Source of the DNA: Zingiber officinale
Lineage: Eukaryota > Streptophyta > Magnoliopsida > Zingiberales > Zingiberaceae
DNA: 64,000 bases
Assembly: GCF_018446385.1 (NCBI RefSeq)
Contig: NC_056002.1
Coordinates: 28,320,636 to 28,384,635 of the forward strand
Direction: 5' to 3'
Shown here piece by piece: positions 32,991 through 45,545 of this stretch (position 1 is its first letter; the number at the start of each line of letters is the position of its first letter). The notes under the pieces were generated by a model. It was not told the DNA's origin and made no database searches. It saw nothing but the letters and a program-made list of their open reading frames with translations. The translations under genes and the position numbers were made by a program.

Positions 32991-35878
32991 TAGCATAAAT
33001 AAACACATTATTTAGCAATTCAGTGTAATTCATAATGCATGTATGTCATTCATGATTAATTTAATATTAATCTAATTTGTTTACAAAATTAAGTGGTAAT
33101 TATGTTTCTAACCTCATTCGTACGGTCAACCCCTAACCAACATTGTTCCATCATACTACACAGGCCTAACTTAAGGCATAAGCCATTAAGGTTTATGCCT
33201 AGAGCCCCAATTTTAATAGGGTACGTTGATTAATTAATTGAATACATTGAAGAAATTAATTGGTGTTATTAATATTAATATATTATAAATGTCATGCTAA
33301 TTTATTAATAAAATTAGGTCTCATTGATTAATTAATTGAAGATGTTTAAAAAATTAAATTGGCATCATTAATATTAATTAATTAAAAATGTCATGCTAAT
33401 TCATTGATGGCACCTTATTAATTAATTCCGTTTCTTAATTTCTTAATTGACATATTTCTTTTATTTACTATTATTATTATTCTTATTCTCCCTTGCAATT
33501 AGCAATTCTATTCTATTTAATTATATATCTTATTTTATTTAATAAACTCTTTTCCTCTCAATATTTCTTAAAATTCATAGTCAGGTGAGACACCAGTGTT
33601 TTGTGCCTTTTTTCTTTTCTAATCAATTATTCCTTATGTTTCTCCTTTCTTACCGATGATGCTCTCAGAGAACATCTTTCTCCTCCCTCGTCTCGCCGAT
33701 AATATTTCTTCATCACTCTTTTTTTTTCTTTCTTGATAATGATATAAATTAGAGATTTTTTTATCTATACAATATAAAATAAAATGCTTTAGCAAAAATA
33801 AAAATTTTAAAAATAAAAATCAATAAAGTCTTATTTACATTCAACTACTAAAAAAAATTAAACAATTTAGTAATTTTATTAATGAAAAATAAAATTATTA
33901 TCAAAATATCAGTCAGAAAATTAAATTTTAAATAAAAATTTATTTTAAAAAAAAATATTTAATTTTTAAAAAAATCATTTTTTTAAATCTATCATTTTAA
34001 ATCCCATGTTAAGGAAAATTTTAAAATATATTAAAAACATTTGTTTTTTTCATTTTTTTTTCCTAGGTCCCAAGAATGTTGAGACGGCCTGATACTACCC
34101 AAAACGCATCTAATTTGTAATAAATGAATAAATCAATTATAATAAAATATATTGTTAACACATAACATCTGTCCAAGTCTTACATTCTGAACAGTGCCAG
34201 CAAACATAATAACTCATAAACAATTCTAAGAGAATATATTTGTCATTACTAATATTCTCACTAGAATGGACACTATAGTAGTAGTTAACACAATGTCTAT
34301 CTCTCTAGATTCAATAGAGGTACCGAACTCAGGCAGACCTCATAACCTTTTATAGATTCTTCATTCGGATCCTTCTCAAACTTATTGCTGTTTCGTCTAG
34401 ATGTATCGACAGTGAACTAACTAAGGCCCAAATCCTATAATTGCATGTCTATGATAGAAAATTCTTACTGCTCAAGTTTCCTCAATGTGTCCTCTAACTC
34501 TATAAGTAAGATTATACACTATCTCTTGGATAACTTCTCTGAGCTTATTTCGTTGCACATCACGACGAGTTAAGTGTATATAGTCCATGCCATTTGAAAT
34601 TAAAATTAGTAAATTCAATACAAAATCGATAAATCAGTAACAAAATTAGTTTAACTTAATTTAAAATAAAGATAGAACCAACACACTAAGAACACACAAG
34701 CAACCAATAGGTATAGAAAAATTCTTCCATAATATTTTTTTAAACTCAATTTTTTTATTTAAATTTAATTTTCACAAAGAAAACTAAATTGAAACGTCCT
34801 AAACAATTTAGGAATTATTCTAAAAAAGTTAAAAATTCAGAAAAATAATCTGAACCAACCTATAAACCTTCATGCATTATGCATGTGTGCCGATGCATGC
34901 GTCAATTCATTCATCACATACATGGTGCATCTACAGATCAATACCGAATCCGACGCGCCTCTAGTGACACATGTGTTACATGTGCCATCTATGTGGCCTC
35001 TTATGCTACTCTAACCACTGGATTGCAGGTATAAACTTGATGTTTTATTATGTTGTAAATTATGGCCGTACATCATATCAAATAAAGATCATGAGCAATT
35101 TGCCCTCTCGGGGTGGTATAACAGTTGAGAGATTGGGATATTATCATATAAAATTTTGAAATCGAAATTAGGTTCATTCGAACATATTTTTTTTTTTATA
35201 TCTTAGTCATATGTACTAATGATTAATAGTCATTAATAATTTATCTAGTGATAAATTGATAGGGACAAAAAATCACCTTTAATTTTACAGTAATTGAATT
35301 CACATTGTTAAGTATTGCATATCTTGTAATCTAAGATAAAAGACTTTAAAAGTTGACATTTATATATATATAAATTGTGCTCTATCTATCTAAGATCAAA
35401 AGCAAAATTTGAACACTGAATTATAAAAAAAAATAGAGATGAGTTTTTTTTATCAAAAATAATTTAACATCGTAGAAAAAATATATTAATGAAAATTTTA
35501 AATGTCATTTTTTTACAATGCTACGCTTCGCTGTGATATCACAACAATGATTGAGTTCAATTAATTAAGAGATGGACTTAATCTTTAACGAGGATGAGTA
35601 AGATGAGTTTTCGACGTGTTCAAGCATGTCTCCCATCATGTTTTATCATTTGTACTAATAGTTAGTAGTCATTCATGATTTACTTCTTCCGTATTAGCTA
35701 GCCTAGGGACGGATTAACGGGAGCACTGAGGGTGAATAGATTGCCTTTTGCCACTCAGTAAGATGAGTTTAATGAAAAAAATATATTGAAGTTGGTACTG
35801 AATCTGCGACAATCAGTTTGGCCCGACAGAAGTTTTTCATTGGTCGTCATGGTAAATCAGGAAATGCTCGTGGTAAAT
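32991..35878. other. AT-rich intergenic region, no gene seen
   Basis: No coding potential beyond chance. Contains a tandem duplication of about 98 bp (33229-33420, gattaattaattgaa... twice) and a possible copia D PBS and LTR near 34080-34580, where ordinary-complexity sequence resumes. The last part holds small decayed repeats. Confidence 0.5.
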
Positions 35879-36491
35879 AGCTCAATCTCACGAAAGTTTA
35901 CCACCTACTATTAGGGTAAATTGAAAAGTACTTACGGCAAGTAGTCTAAAAATCAAGCAGTCCAACATCCCATGGTCGTGCATCATATTTAAAAAAAAAA
36001 AATTCTACAAATATCCTCCGTAACCCCAAGGGCAAGAGTTTAATGAAAAAAGAGGATGAGATATGCTATGAAGTCTAAATTTTTTTTTTGAAGTAATTGA
36101 AGTTGTGGCAAGACGGAGGCATAACAAGAGAAATAATTGTTCAATTTGGAAATTTGACTCAGATTATTTATGTTCGATCTTTATTTTAAAATTTTGAATT
36201 TGGTTAAATTGATTAAACTAAATCAGTATGAGTCGACTATTGTATTTGAACAAGACAGCAATTGCGTAACTCATAAATCAAATAATAGAATAATATGTTT
36301 AGCACTTGATTGATAAAGTTGAGTTCTAAATAAATTGATTAATTCGTTAACGGGTCAAATTAACATATTTTATATCGGTTCAATATTAGTAATAAAGTTC
36401 AATTGGTTCAGTTATCTTTAAAAAAAAATAATTAGTTCAGATTCAATTACGAAGCGATCAGTTTCATTTTTGATAGATTGTTCACTCAAAA
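35879..36491 (+). repeat. Dispersed repeat, copy 1
   Basis: About 600 bp matching 39803-40360 in the same orientation, from cacg-aagttta through gaagttgtggcaagacggaggcataacaag to tttttgatagattg-tcactcaaaa. A shorter related piece lies at 36530-36640. Non-coding; class unknown. Confidence 0.85.
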
Positions 36492-37130
36492 ATGGATAAT
36501 TCCTTAGTTAATTTTATTGATTATCTCTGGTGATCAATTCGATTCAACGGAAGTTTTTCATCGATCATCAGAATAAATCAGGAAGTACCTGTGGTGACTA
36601 GTCCAGAAACCCAATATCCTTTGGTTACATCTCCATTTGAAGGAATGAGCACAAAATTTTAATTATTCACATTTTTATATCATAAAATGAATGAGCACAA
36701 ATTTTATTATTATTATTATTATTATTAAACTTAAAATCATCTCATTTAAAGGCTAATAAAACATCTAAGGAATTAAATCCTTTGATTTGAACATGAAGAT
36801 CATAAATAATCTTCTAAAGACCTATTAATTCTACAGATATTCCAATTGTATCGTTTCTACCAATTATACTAAAAAGTTATGCACGATCTCAGATTAATTT
36901 TACTTTTGGATCATAGAATCGTGGGATCCATCAAGATTTTACAAATTATGCTCTCAACGATTTAAACATATGCAATCGCATGCCATCATTATCAATTTAT
37001 TTGTTGCATTTTACAGTAGAGATGTTCATAGCAACTTGCAATCGCATGCAATCATGCGACGTTCTTTTTCATGAACGAGCAGGAATTTCGTAGCATCATG
37101 ATTATCGAACATGATGATATAATTAACTCG
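36492..37130. other. AT-rich intergenic, no gene seen
   Basis: Includes a short (ATT)n tract near 36703-36725. Nothing else recognised. Confidence 0.5.
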
Positions 37131-37145
37131 AACATGCATTTCTAA

Positions 37146-37440
37146 CCAGCCACGGAGGTTGGACTTCTGACATTTACGTAAGCCTGACTTTTGACCAGCC
37201 ATAGAGGCTGGACTTCTATTCAGTCACGGAGACTGGTCTTCTGACCTTCACGTAAGTCTGACTTCTGACCTCCCACGGAGGTTGTACTTCTAACCAGTCA
37301 CGGAGGCTGGACTTCTGACCTCCACGTACGCCCCACTTCTGATTTCCATGTAAGCTTGACTTCTGACTAACCATGGAGACTTGACTTCTGACCAGCCATG
37401 GAGGCTTGACTTCTGACCATCCTGTGGTCTTGACTCCTAA
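37146..37440. repeat. Hairpin-type repeats, left block
   Basis: Degenerate units of 30-33 bp, such as CCAGCC-acgga-GGTTGG and ACCTCC-cac-GGAGGT, linked by acttctgac. The matching right block lies at 38240-38620. Confidence 0.65.
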
Positions 37441-37767
37441 CCACATCATCTTACTGACCCCACGAACATGCATCGTATCACAAGCCTCCCCCTCAAGTCT
37501 AGTTGAAGGAGGTTCTAGTCCGACTGACTAGACACATGTCCTTGAATTACCTGACCTGGCTCCCGTGTTCTCCGCCGACCTGTCTTCCATCTATATTCTA
37601 CAAAGTTTCCCTCCATCCTGGGAGACGAACAGGCTCCTTCTATGCATATGCTGACTCCTCAACTTCTGAGCGTACCCCTTTTCCATGAATGTTACACGGT
37701 TCTCCAAGCAACAACTCAAATTCTGAGGAAATCCCTTCACCTTCACCTTCTGACTAGCCACGGTTCT

Positions 37768-38075
37768 TCTGTTTACTGTTATCCATGTCTTGTACGTCCC
37801 GACCTATACGTTAGAGCTGTGTCCCGACCTGCTTCTGTTTACTGTTATCCATGGCTTATACGTCCCGACCTGTATACTAAAGCTGTGTCCCGACCTGCTT
37901 CTGTTTACTGTTATCCATGGTTTGTACATCCCAACCTGTACGCTAGAGCTGTGTCCTGACCTGCTTCTGTTTACTGTTATTCATGGCTTGTACATCCCGA
38001 CCTGTACGCTAGAGCTGTGTCCCGACCTGCTTTTGTTTACTGTTATCCATGGCTGTACGTTCCGACCTGTACACC
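37768..38075. repeat. 66-bp tandem repeat, about 4.6 copies
   Basis: Units start ctgtttactgttatccatgg and end gtgtcccgacctgctt. Because 66 is a multiple of three, two frames stay open across the array, but there is no other sign of a gene. Confidence 0.85.
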
Positions 38076-38239
38076 CAGTTTGTTCTGCGCCAAGGGTCTT
38101 CTTTCCTTTACCTTTACTTAGCTAATGGGCTCAGTCCTCAGCTGTACCTAGCCCGTAGACCCTGTCCTTAACCGCTATCAGGGCTGGCTCTTGTCTGACT
38201 TATACTCCTATTCTTTGGCCGCCCCATTAGCTAAGACTT

Positions 38240-38620
38240 GGACCATGACCATGTAAGCTTGACTTCTGACCAGCCATATAAGTCTGGACTTCTGACCTTC
38301 ATGTAAGCCTGACTTCTGACCAGCCACGGAGGCTGGACTTCTGACCTTCACGTAAACCTGACTTCTGACCTCCCACAGAGGTTGTACTTCTAACCAACTA
38401 CGGAGGTTGGACTTCTGACCTTCACGTAAACCTGACTTCTGACCTCCCACGGAGGCTGTACTTCTGACTAGCCACGGAGGTTGGACTTCTGACTTTCACA
38501 TACGCCTCACTTCTAACCTCCACGTAAGCTTGACTTTTGACTAGTCATGAATGCTTGACATTTGACCAGCCATGGAAACTTGACTTCTGACCATCTTGCG
38601 ATCTTGACTCCTAATCACAT
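38240..38620. repeat. Hairpin-type repeats, right block
   Basis: Same units as 37146-37440, for example CCAGCC-acgga-GGCTGG at 38320-38336. Confidence 0.65.
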
Positions 38621-38654
38621 TATTTTATTGACCCCATGATAATACGCCGTATCA

Positions 38655-39662
38655 GTAATTTATAAAATCATAAACACTCTTGGGAGGTGTTGTCGCTTCT
38701 GGTTGTTTGTGCTTGCCGTCACAAAGATGATTACAACGAATCATACAGGGGAGATGGCTCTTCTTCCAGGGATGGGGGAAGACTGCAAAAGGTCAACCAT
38801 TGATAGATTGGAATTTGGACTGCACGGCAAGTTGACCAAATTTGCCTCCTTTTTCCAACCCTGATCGTGCTAAGCTTTGCTTCTCAGAGTCGTGTTCGAC
38901 GGACAATTTGTTAAAAATATTAAATATATAAATAAATTAAAAATAATATGTTAGTTTTAGAAGTAAAAATATCTATTAAATCTGTATAATTTAATTATCA
39001 AACTATTTCTTTTTCCAGCATCAATATCATTATTCATTTAGTTTATTTTATGATATTACTAATCGAAGATAATCTTTAATTACCTTCATGTTCTTTCTGC
39101 TAATACAGCTACTATTCGTATGGTTCACCAAATTTTATAGATAACATAAATATTTAAGGATAAATCATCAATTTTGCTAGACATTATAGTATATCAATTA
39201 TTATTTTTATTCATTAAATAATATCTCACGACCATCAACTTTGAAGATAACTCATCACCATATATCAATCATGACATAAAAATATTTGAAACTATATATA
39301 AGACTTCATCAAGTCAATTAAAGGTTCACTCTTTTAACTTCTCTAAATTCAATAAAAACTTAAAAAATTCTTGTTATTGTTTAAATTGTTCAAGCTGAAC
39401 TTAAAAAGAATATTAAGCTTGACCCATTATAAATAACAAACATTCAATTCTAAAATATTCTTCATCTGATTGTATCACATCATTACTAAGAGGGCTCGAT
39501 ATATTGTTTTTTTATGTCACATTCAACTACGATTTGTAGACATATTGTCTACATTTTAAAACAATATACAAATATTTTTATTTTTTTTATAATCCAAAAT
39601 CAATTTAGAATTAGGATAAATAATCTATCAATACATTAAGATGAATTAATCATTAAAAAAAA

Positions 39663-39754
<92 letters not shown>

Positions 39755-39802
39755 CCAACTCAACAATAATATCTATACAAATATAATTTAACTACTGTAC
39801 AA
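38655..39802. other. AT-rich intergenic with (AT)n
   Basis: 38665-38740 resembles 25250-25350. 38740-38900 is of higher complexity but shows no convincing gene. A (AT)43 tract spans 39666-39751. Confidence 0.5.
39666..39751. repeat. (AT)n microsatellite
   Basis: 86 bp of uninterrupted AT dinucleotide. Confidence 0.98.
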
Positions 39803-40360
39803 TATAACTCACGGAAGTTTATCGTTTGCTACTAGGATAAATTGAAAAGTGCTTATGGCGAGTAGCCTAAAAGTCAAGCAGTCCAACATCTCATGGTTGT
39901 GCGTCATATTTAAAAGGAAATTTTCTACAAATATCCTCCGAAGCTAGGGATCAAACGGATGTCTTAGTGACAATTTAGCGTTATTCTAGTGTAGCGTAGC
40001 CCCAAGGGCAAGATGAGTTTAATGAAAAAGAGGGTGAGATATGTTATCAAGTCTAAATTTTTTTGAAGTAATTGAAGTTGTGGCAAGACGGAGGCATAAC
40101 AAGAAAAATAATTGTTCAATTTGTAAATTTGACTCGGATTATTTTTGTTCGATCTTTATTTTAAAATTTTGAATTTGGTTAAATTGATTAAACTAAATCA
40201 GTATGAGTCGACTATTGTATTTGAACGAGACGGCAATTGCGTAACTCATAAATCAAATAATAGAATACTATGTGAAAATTAATAGGTCAATTCAAACAAA
40301 AATCAATTAATTCAGATTCAATTAGATCGCTTCGATTTTTGATAGATTGCTCACTCAAAA
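39803..40360 (+). repeat. Dispersed repeat, copy 2
   Basis: Partner of 35879-36491. It carries about 60 bp that copy 1 lacks (gctagggatcaaacgg to agtgtagcg). Confidence 0.85.
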
Positions 40361-40750
40361 CGAAAGAAAGAGGAAGCTTAGATATTTATATATTTATATT
40401 TTATAATTTAAAATATTTTATGAAATATATAAAAAATGTCATGAAAATAAAAAGAATTTATTTTCCTCAAAATAAATGTAGTGAACTATTTCAGACTCTA
40501 ACTCATTATTTTATTTATAAACTGGACGTCAGCAATGACAGAGATATGAAAATGCTTCCAAAAGAAAATAAAAGTATTTGGTGGCCAATGATTATAAAGG
40601 ACAAAAACTGATTAGTGGAAAGGAAAAATTATTTCATAGTGTCCAAATGCTCTATATTTGTCTCTTGCTATCGCTACTGTCAAAGATAGAAAATAAATAA
40701 ACAATGATACGCTCGATCGATCGAGTAGAGTCGTTCCCTGATTGATGTAT
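40361..40750. other. 3' flank of the Nudix gene
   Basis: AT-rich. The part next to 40750 is presumably the 3' UTR. No other gene is seen. Confidence 0.4.
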
Positions 40751-41594
40751 TTATATCATTTTCACCATTCTATCCAATGCTTCCTTCATCCACCAATGGC
40801 GGCATCTCTCCTTGGCTTCAGCAATCGACACCTTAAAGATATATAGAAGATAAATCATCAGTTTCATCAGAACTAACAAAATTAAGGACATCGATCAATT
40901 GTTATTGTCGCCATGCATGTAGATATGTACCCATGCTCGTTGCCTTTGATGCATCTCCGGCCACTGGTGGGCGAGTTCCTCTGTGACCTTCATGGGGAAC
41001 AGGATTGCCTGGTAGTGTGCTTCATGCGTTCTGCTCTTGTACACCCACGTCCCAATTCTTCCCTGCAATTAGTTAATTAATCAATTAATTTATTAAGCAG
41101 GAGAATTCGACAGAAAAATTAATGGTGTGTGTGTGTATATATATATACTTGGATAGTGCCTTGCACTCCTGCTTCCTCCATTGCCTCCCTCGAGACCGCT
41201 TGCTTTATAGTCTCATCAGTTTCCCAGCCTCCCTGAGAATTAACAAGACAACGTATTAATTCATGCATGAATATTGAATAATTAATTAGACACTAATTAA
41301 TATAATCCCATTACCTTTGGGAACATAAACTCATTATTATTGCCTTTGGAAGAAGTGATGATGAGAACCTGCACCGAAGGCTCGTCGTCGTCGTTGTGGT
41401 CGCCGAGATCAAACTTGTATGGGATGCACCTGTTCATGAACATGCGCATTGACGACGGATCGATCGGAAGTGCTAAAATTAAACCACTAATTAATGTATG
41501 TATGTTATGTTCTGTACCCTACAACAAGGCGTCGTCCAGACTTGCTGTAACGCTGCAACTGGCGGCCTTGCCGGGATGCCATCGACGACACCAT
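40751..41594 (-). CDS. Nudix hydrolase (Arabidopsis NUDT4/17/18/21-like)
   Basis: Hydrolase of nucleoside diphosphates linked to another moiety; this clade is related to diphosphoinositol polyphosphate phosphohydrolases, but the substrate cannot be read from sequence. Five exons: 41594-41518, 41429-41315, 41232-41149, 41062-40931, 40831-40751. All introns are GT-AG, with phases 2, 0, 0, 0. The spliced frame is open for 162 codons plus TAA. Residues 12-32 (RQLQRYSKSGRRLVVGCIPYK) are the usual lead-in, with exons 1 and 2 joined within a Gly codon. The Nudix box spans residues 65-87 and matches GX5EX7REUXEEXGU exactly (core REAMEEAGV). The C-terminal RQRAWVSIAEAKERCRHWWM is typical of the clade. 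No damage is seen, so it is probably active. Confidence 0.92.
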
Positions 41595-41676
41595 CTTCGA
41601 CTAGTTTAATTCTGCGGGAGGGAGGGAGAGAAGGAAGGACCGATGGAGACTGAAGGAAGGGGTGCGGGGCGAGGGG

Positions 41677-41682
41677 TTTAAA
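41677..41682 (-). promoter_or_regulatory. TATA-like box of the Nudix gene
   Basis: tttaaa (minus strand ccatttaaacccc), about 83 bp upstream of the ATG. Suggestive only. Confidence 0.35.
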
Positions 41683-42693
41683 TGGACGACCGAGGGAGAG
41701 TAGCGTCCATCGACACGTACGCGGGGACATGCGTCGGCATAAAGTAGTTCTGACGGTTTCCAATAGAGGAAGAAGAAATAGACGTTACAGATTGATGAGT
41801 GATAACGATAGGTTTCGAAGAGACCGACGATTAAGTTCTGTCGACGGCCTCGGGGCCTCATATGATAAATATATATATTTATGCACTGAAATCTGAGGTG
41901 AATCAAGGCCGGCCACCCGTTGACCGCCAGACAAAACAACAAAGAGGAAATCTGAGTGATTTCAAGTCAGCCATTTCGTCTTGTGTTATTGTGTTTCACG
42001 TGATCAAAAATCGTGGCGGCCGATCGTTTGGTTGGAAAAAAAAAGAAAGAGAGAAGGAAAGAGCAATAGGTGTCCGAGCCGCATGCATGCATGCAGGAAG
42101 CCAGGCAGGCATATATGATATATGCATGCGGCTGCAACGAGATCAATGTGGCCTCTCTAGAAAGGAGGGTACTGATTGAATGCAACTTTGGGTGGCAGCG
42201 TCGACGGCTCAGAAGCCGCAACGAGGGTTGCATGAATCTGTGAACGCCCAGGGTATCTACAATTGTCGGAGTTTTAAATGATTTATTTATTTTAAATGAT
42301 CCACCATATAGTCATATATATGTGAAATTAATCAGATACCTAAATTTAAAAAAAAAAATAATAATAAAATAAAAATAATACTCTCTTCGTTATTAAAAAA
42401 ATCTTCTTAAGTTTAATTTTTCATTTAATATTCTTTTGTGGGTCCCACCTATACTCTCTTTCAATTTTGAGAAAAAGCCTATTTTAATATTTCACTATTA
42501 CTCTTAAAATGAGAACGCCTACATTGAACCTTTTTTTTATTAAGCTTTCTCATTTCACGAATCTTGCCTTAGAGATGCCTTATTCAACGTGAACTCAATC
42601 GTTCAAAGCTTGAGAATTCTACATATTTAATTGTGGAGGTTGTTTTGTGTGAGTGAGAAATTAAAGATCACTTAACATGTGATATGACTTAAT
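41683..42693. other. Upstream region of the Nudix gene, no other gene seen
   Basis: Moderate complexity to about 42250, including four overlapping catgcatg-type (RY) motifs at 42083-42098, a class of element often found in seed promoters. AT-rich beyond 42250. Several short frames here are not supported. Confidence 0.4.
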
Positions 42694-44721
42694 CTAGAAT
42701 GTCGGTTAGGCCTGACCTGAGTCGGGTTAAAAACCCGGACTCATAACTAGGTCAATAGGCCAATTGTTCGTTGACCTGGGTCGTCGGACTTGGCCGATTA
42801 CGATTCCATCCCCCCAAATTTAATGGACCGTCAATTATCCATCGGTTCCATTTTTTATATCCGTTGGAACTATCGGTTCCTAACCATTGGGCGATGATTT
42901 TTTGAGTAATTTTTTAACGGTTAAGATCATTTAATCATTTTTTTATCTATGATTTAATTTAGTGTCTGTTACTATTCAAACTCTATAAATAGAGAGTTCA
43001 TTTTATCATTTTCACCCATATCTTCTCTACTCTCATTCTAAATTTTACATTCTCTACACGTTTTCGACTCCAAGTTTCCATTTCTATACATTTTCGTTTT
43101 CAACTTTCAACTATAATGGAAGGAGGCCGTGGAGGTTCATCATCTTGATCTCGGAAAAGAAATGAAATAGTAAATCCACACGAGGACCCCAACATTCAAT
43201 CTACCGATGATGAGACCAAGCACCTTTCGACATCCGAAACAAAAGGAAGTACTGATGCAATTACTTCTAAGATTCAAAAAAATCCTCCTCTAAAATCTTC
43301 TGTTTTCCACTAAATATTTTGAGAATGTCACTCTTCCGTCAAGAGAATTGCGTGCAAAATGTAAGCACTGCAATGTTTCTTATAAATTTCAAGCTGATAG
43401 CGGCCATGAGTTGTTGAAACGACACGTAGGAATGAAGCATCCGACGGAATATAGACTTGAGCGTTCTCAAATATAATTATCTAGATTTTTTTCAACTAAC
43501 GATAGTACTGATTTCAATTTATTTTTATATTATGATAATAAATTAAGAGAATCATTAACTAAATTTATTTATCTAAAATATCTTTCTTTTAATTTTAGAT
43601 TTAAATGCATATTTGAAGATTTTTATAAAGCATCTTTTAATTCATATGCTAAACGTATTCCTGATATTACACTTACTTGTATTTAAAAATTAGCAAAACA
43701 AGAAAAAAAATTATTTGATAAATTTAGTAAATTAAATAATAAAGTTACTTTATGTTCCAATATTTGAAGTGATTATTTGCAAACACATTTGTATAAGAGT
43801 GTGACTTGCCATTGGATCGATAACTCTTGGAACCTCTAAAAAATAATTGTTAGCCTATAGAGTTTTTGATGAATTGTATACTACTCATAACATCATACAA
43901 TTATTATGTTTAATTTTAGAAGAATATGGATTAACTTATAAAATATTTTCAATATCATTAGATAATGCTAGTTCTAATACCGCTTATAAAGAATATCTAA
44001 AATTTGTTCGCCAACTTATTAGTGGTTTATTTTTTTTATATTCGGTGTGTATGCCATGTTTTAAATTTATGCGTTCAAGATAGATTACAAATTTTAAAAA
44101 TCAGATTAAATCAATTAGAACTATAATTTCTTATTTATGGTCGCATCCATCTATAATAAAATAATAGAGTGAATTTTCTAAAACTAATGGAATGAGACAT
44201 AAAAAATTTCCACGTGATGTACTAATACGTTGGAATTCAACATATCATTTATTATTAAAATAATAGAGTGAATTTTGTAAAACTAATGAAATGACACATA
44301 AAAAATTTCCACGTGATGTACTAATACGTTGGAATTCAACATATCATTTATTATAAGATTCATTTCAATATAAAAAATTATTATATTCATTTTTTTTTTG
44401 CATAAAATACTAATACTAATATATATTTATTTTCATAATAATATAATATTTATAGTAGTATTTGTGAAATTTTAAAAGTATTTAACGATACAACCAAACA
44501 ACTTTTTTTATTTATTATACCACTACTCATTTAGTTTTAGAAAATTTTTCTAGTATAATATTAGCTTTAAATTAATATATTAATAATAAATCTTTATCTT
44601 CTTTCATATGAGCTATGATAACTAAATGGGAAAAATATTTTTATTTTATTCTTGAAATTTATTTAATTGTATTTGTTTTAGATTCTATATTTAAATTAGA
44701 AGTTTTACAATAAATGTTAAC
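42694..44721 (+). pseudogene. hAT transposase (BED zinc finger, RICESLEEPER-like), 5' part
   Basis: The start tagaatgtcggttaggcctgacc resembles the TAGNGATGTCAA tip of plant hAT elements. ATG at 43116 begins MEGGRGGSSS and then meets a stop. Further on come a BED-type finger (CKHCNVSYKF...HELLKRHVGMKHP, about 43360-43445), FEDFYKASFNSYAKRIPD (43615-43670), EEYGLTYKIFSISLDNASSN (about 43920-43980) and FPRDVLIRWNSTYHLL (44205-44250), all expected of the catalytic region. Many stops and frame changes. A 99-bp segment is tandemly duplicated (44161-44357). The protein is cut at 44721 by the Tat-element LTR, so its dimerisation domain lies outside the window. Dead copy. Confidence 0.85.
44161..44357 (+). 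repeat. 99-bp tandem duplication inside the hAT pseudogene
   Basis: Two near-identical units starting ataatagagtgaatttt, differing at few positions. It duplicates the RWNSTYHLL region. Confidence 0.9.
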
Positions 44722-45500
44722 TGATCCGGTGGTAAGAGCCCGGGACCTCCTAACGAGGGGTCAGCGCCACGTGGAGGTCAAAGGGGCAGGTGGTCCGTCG
44801 AAGAAGGGTGAGCCGACCGGACGCATGAAAAAAGGGCAGGCCGATCGGCCTACCCGTAAACGTCTGATAGTGAAAGACGCCCTGACAGGGGTCGGGGTTC
44901 CGACGCTCAATGAAATAGTAAATAATGACCGAACGGAAGGCCTAAGAGAAGGCAGGACATAATGGGCGTGCCGGCCGGCTAGCGCAGGGAATTAAGGCCA
45001 TACGGACGACGCTCTTCGCGCCGGCCGGACGAACGTCCCGGCCGAGCGGTGGGTGAAGGATAGGAACATCTTCTGACAGCCATCAAGTCCTATGTCTAGG
45101 CCATATTCTAAGTCTGACAACAAGGTGTTCTGTTGTCCCATCGAAGACGTGATTGGACTGTAGCAGTATGGTGTTAGGTAAGCTCTCTGACAGGTACATA
45201 CCGAGGTATGGGCTGCGAACACGTATGCGCCTCGGTGGACGTGCACTAGTTCTTTCACCGCTCTATATAAAGAGCCTCTTACTTCGCCGGAGGTACGTAT
45301 TCTACAAGCTTCGGAGCCACTTTTTCCACCACTCGCTTACCTGACTTGAGCGTCGGAGGGTCGCCGCCGGGAACCCCTTCCCGGCCCGACTTCTGTGCAG
45401 GTTCGCCGGAGATTCGTGCGACCAGACGGAGGCCTACACCCTCGACTAGGAGTGCGCCACGTGCCCAGCGTCCTTTGGTTCGGCGATTCGGACAGGATCA
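44722..45500 (+). repeat. 5' LTR of the Tat element
   Basis: About 779 bp, TGATCCGGTGG... to ...GACAGGATCA, with the PBS 3 bp later. TATA box tatataa at 45264-45270. Similar over its length to the minus-strand solo LTR at 23612-24677. Confidence 0.8.
45264..45270 (+). promoter_or_regulatory. TATA box of the Tat LTR
   Basis: ctctatataaagagcc; the homologous LTR at 23612-24677 keeps gctatataaaggggg in the same place. Confidence 0.65.
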
Positions 45501-45503
45501 ATT

Positions 45504-45520
45504 TGGCGCCGTCTGTGGGA
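45504..45520 (+). other. Primer binding site of the Tat element
   Basis: tggcgccgtctgtggga, three bases after the LTR end; the usual Tat-type PBS. The tRNA is not identified here. Confidence 0.75.
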
Positions 45521-45545
45521 ACGCTCCTGCATCCGATCGGCAGCC

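Larger units (their letters stand above)
37131..38654 (-). mobile_element. Small repeat-rich LTR element, probably non-autonomous
   Basis: Two direct copies of a block of 350-400 bp end on the plus strand in cgtatca (37486 and 38654 regions). On the minus strand each starts TGATACGRYG... with tcaagtc-type repeats. Between them, next to the left copy, lies a PPT-like gagggggaggcttg on the minus strand (about 37487-37505). This fits 5' LTR (right), a short internal part, PPT, 3' LTR (left). I could not find the 3' ends of the LTRs, the PBS or a TSD. No protein is encoded. Confidence 0.45.

Noticed and set aside
37642..38125. Two overlapping frames of 105 and 111 codons
   Set aside because: Open only because the 66-bp repeat is a multiple of three; repetitive peptides with no family features.
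38740..38900. Higher-complexity stretch as a possible host exon
   Set aside because: No frame with recognisable protein features and no splice-site context I could defend.
41491..42233. Several frames of 88-113 codons around the Nudix gene start
   Set aside because: They overlap exon 1 in other frames or lie in its upstream region with no homology features.
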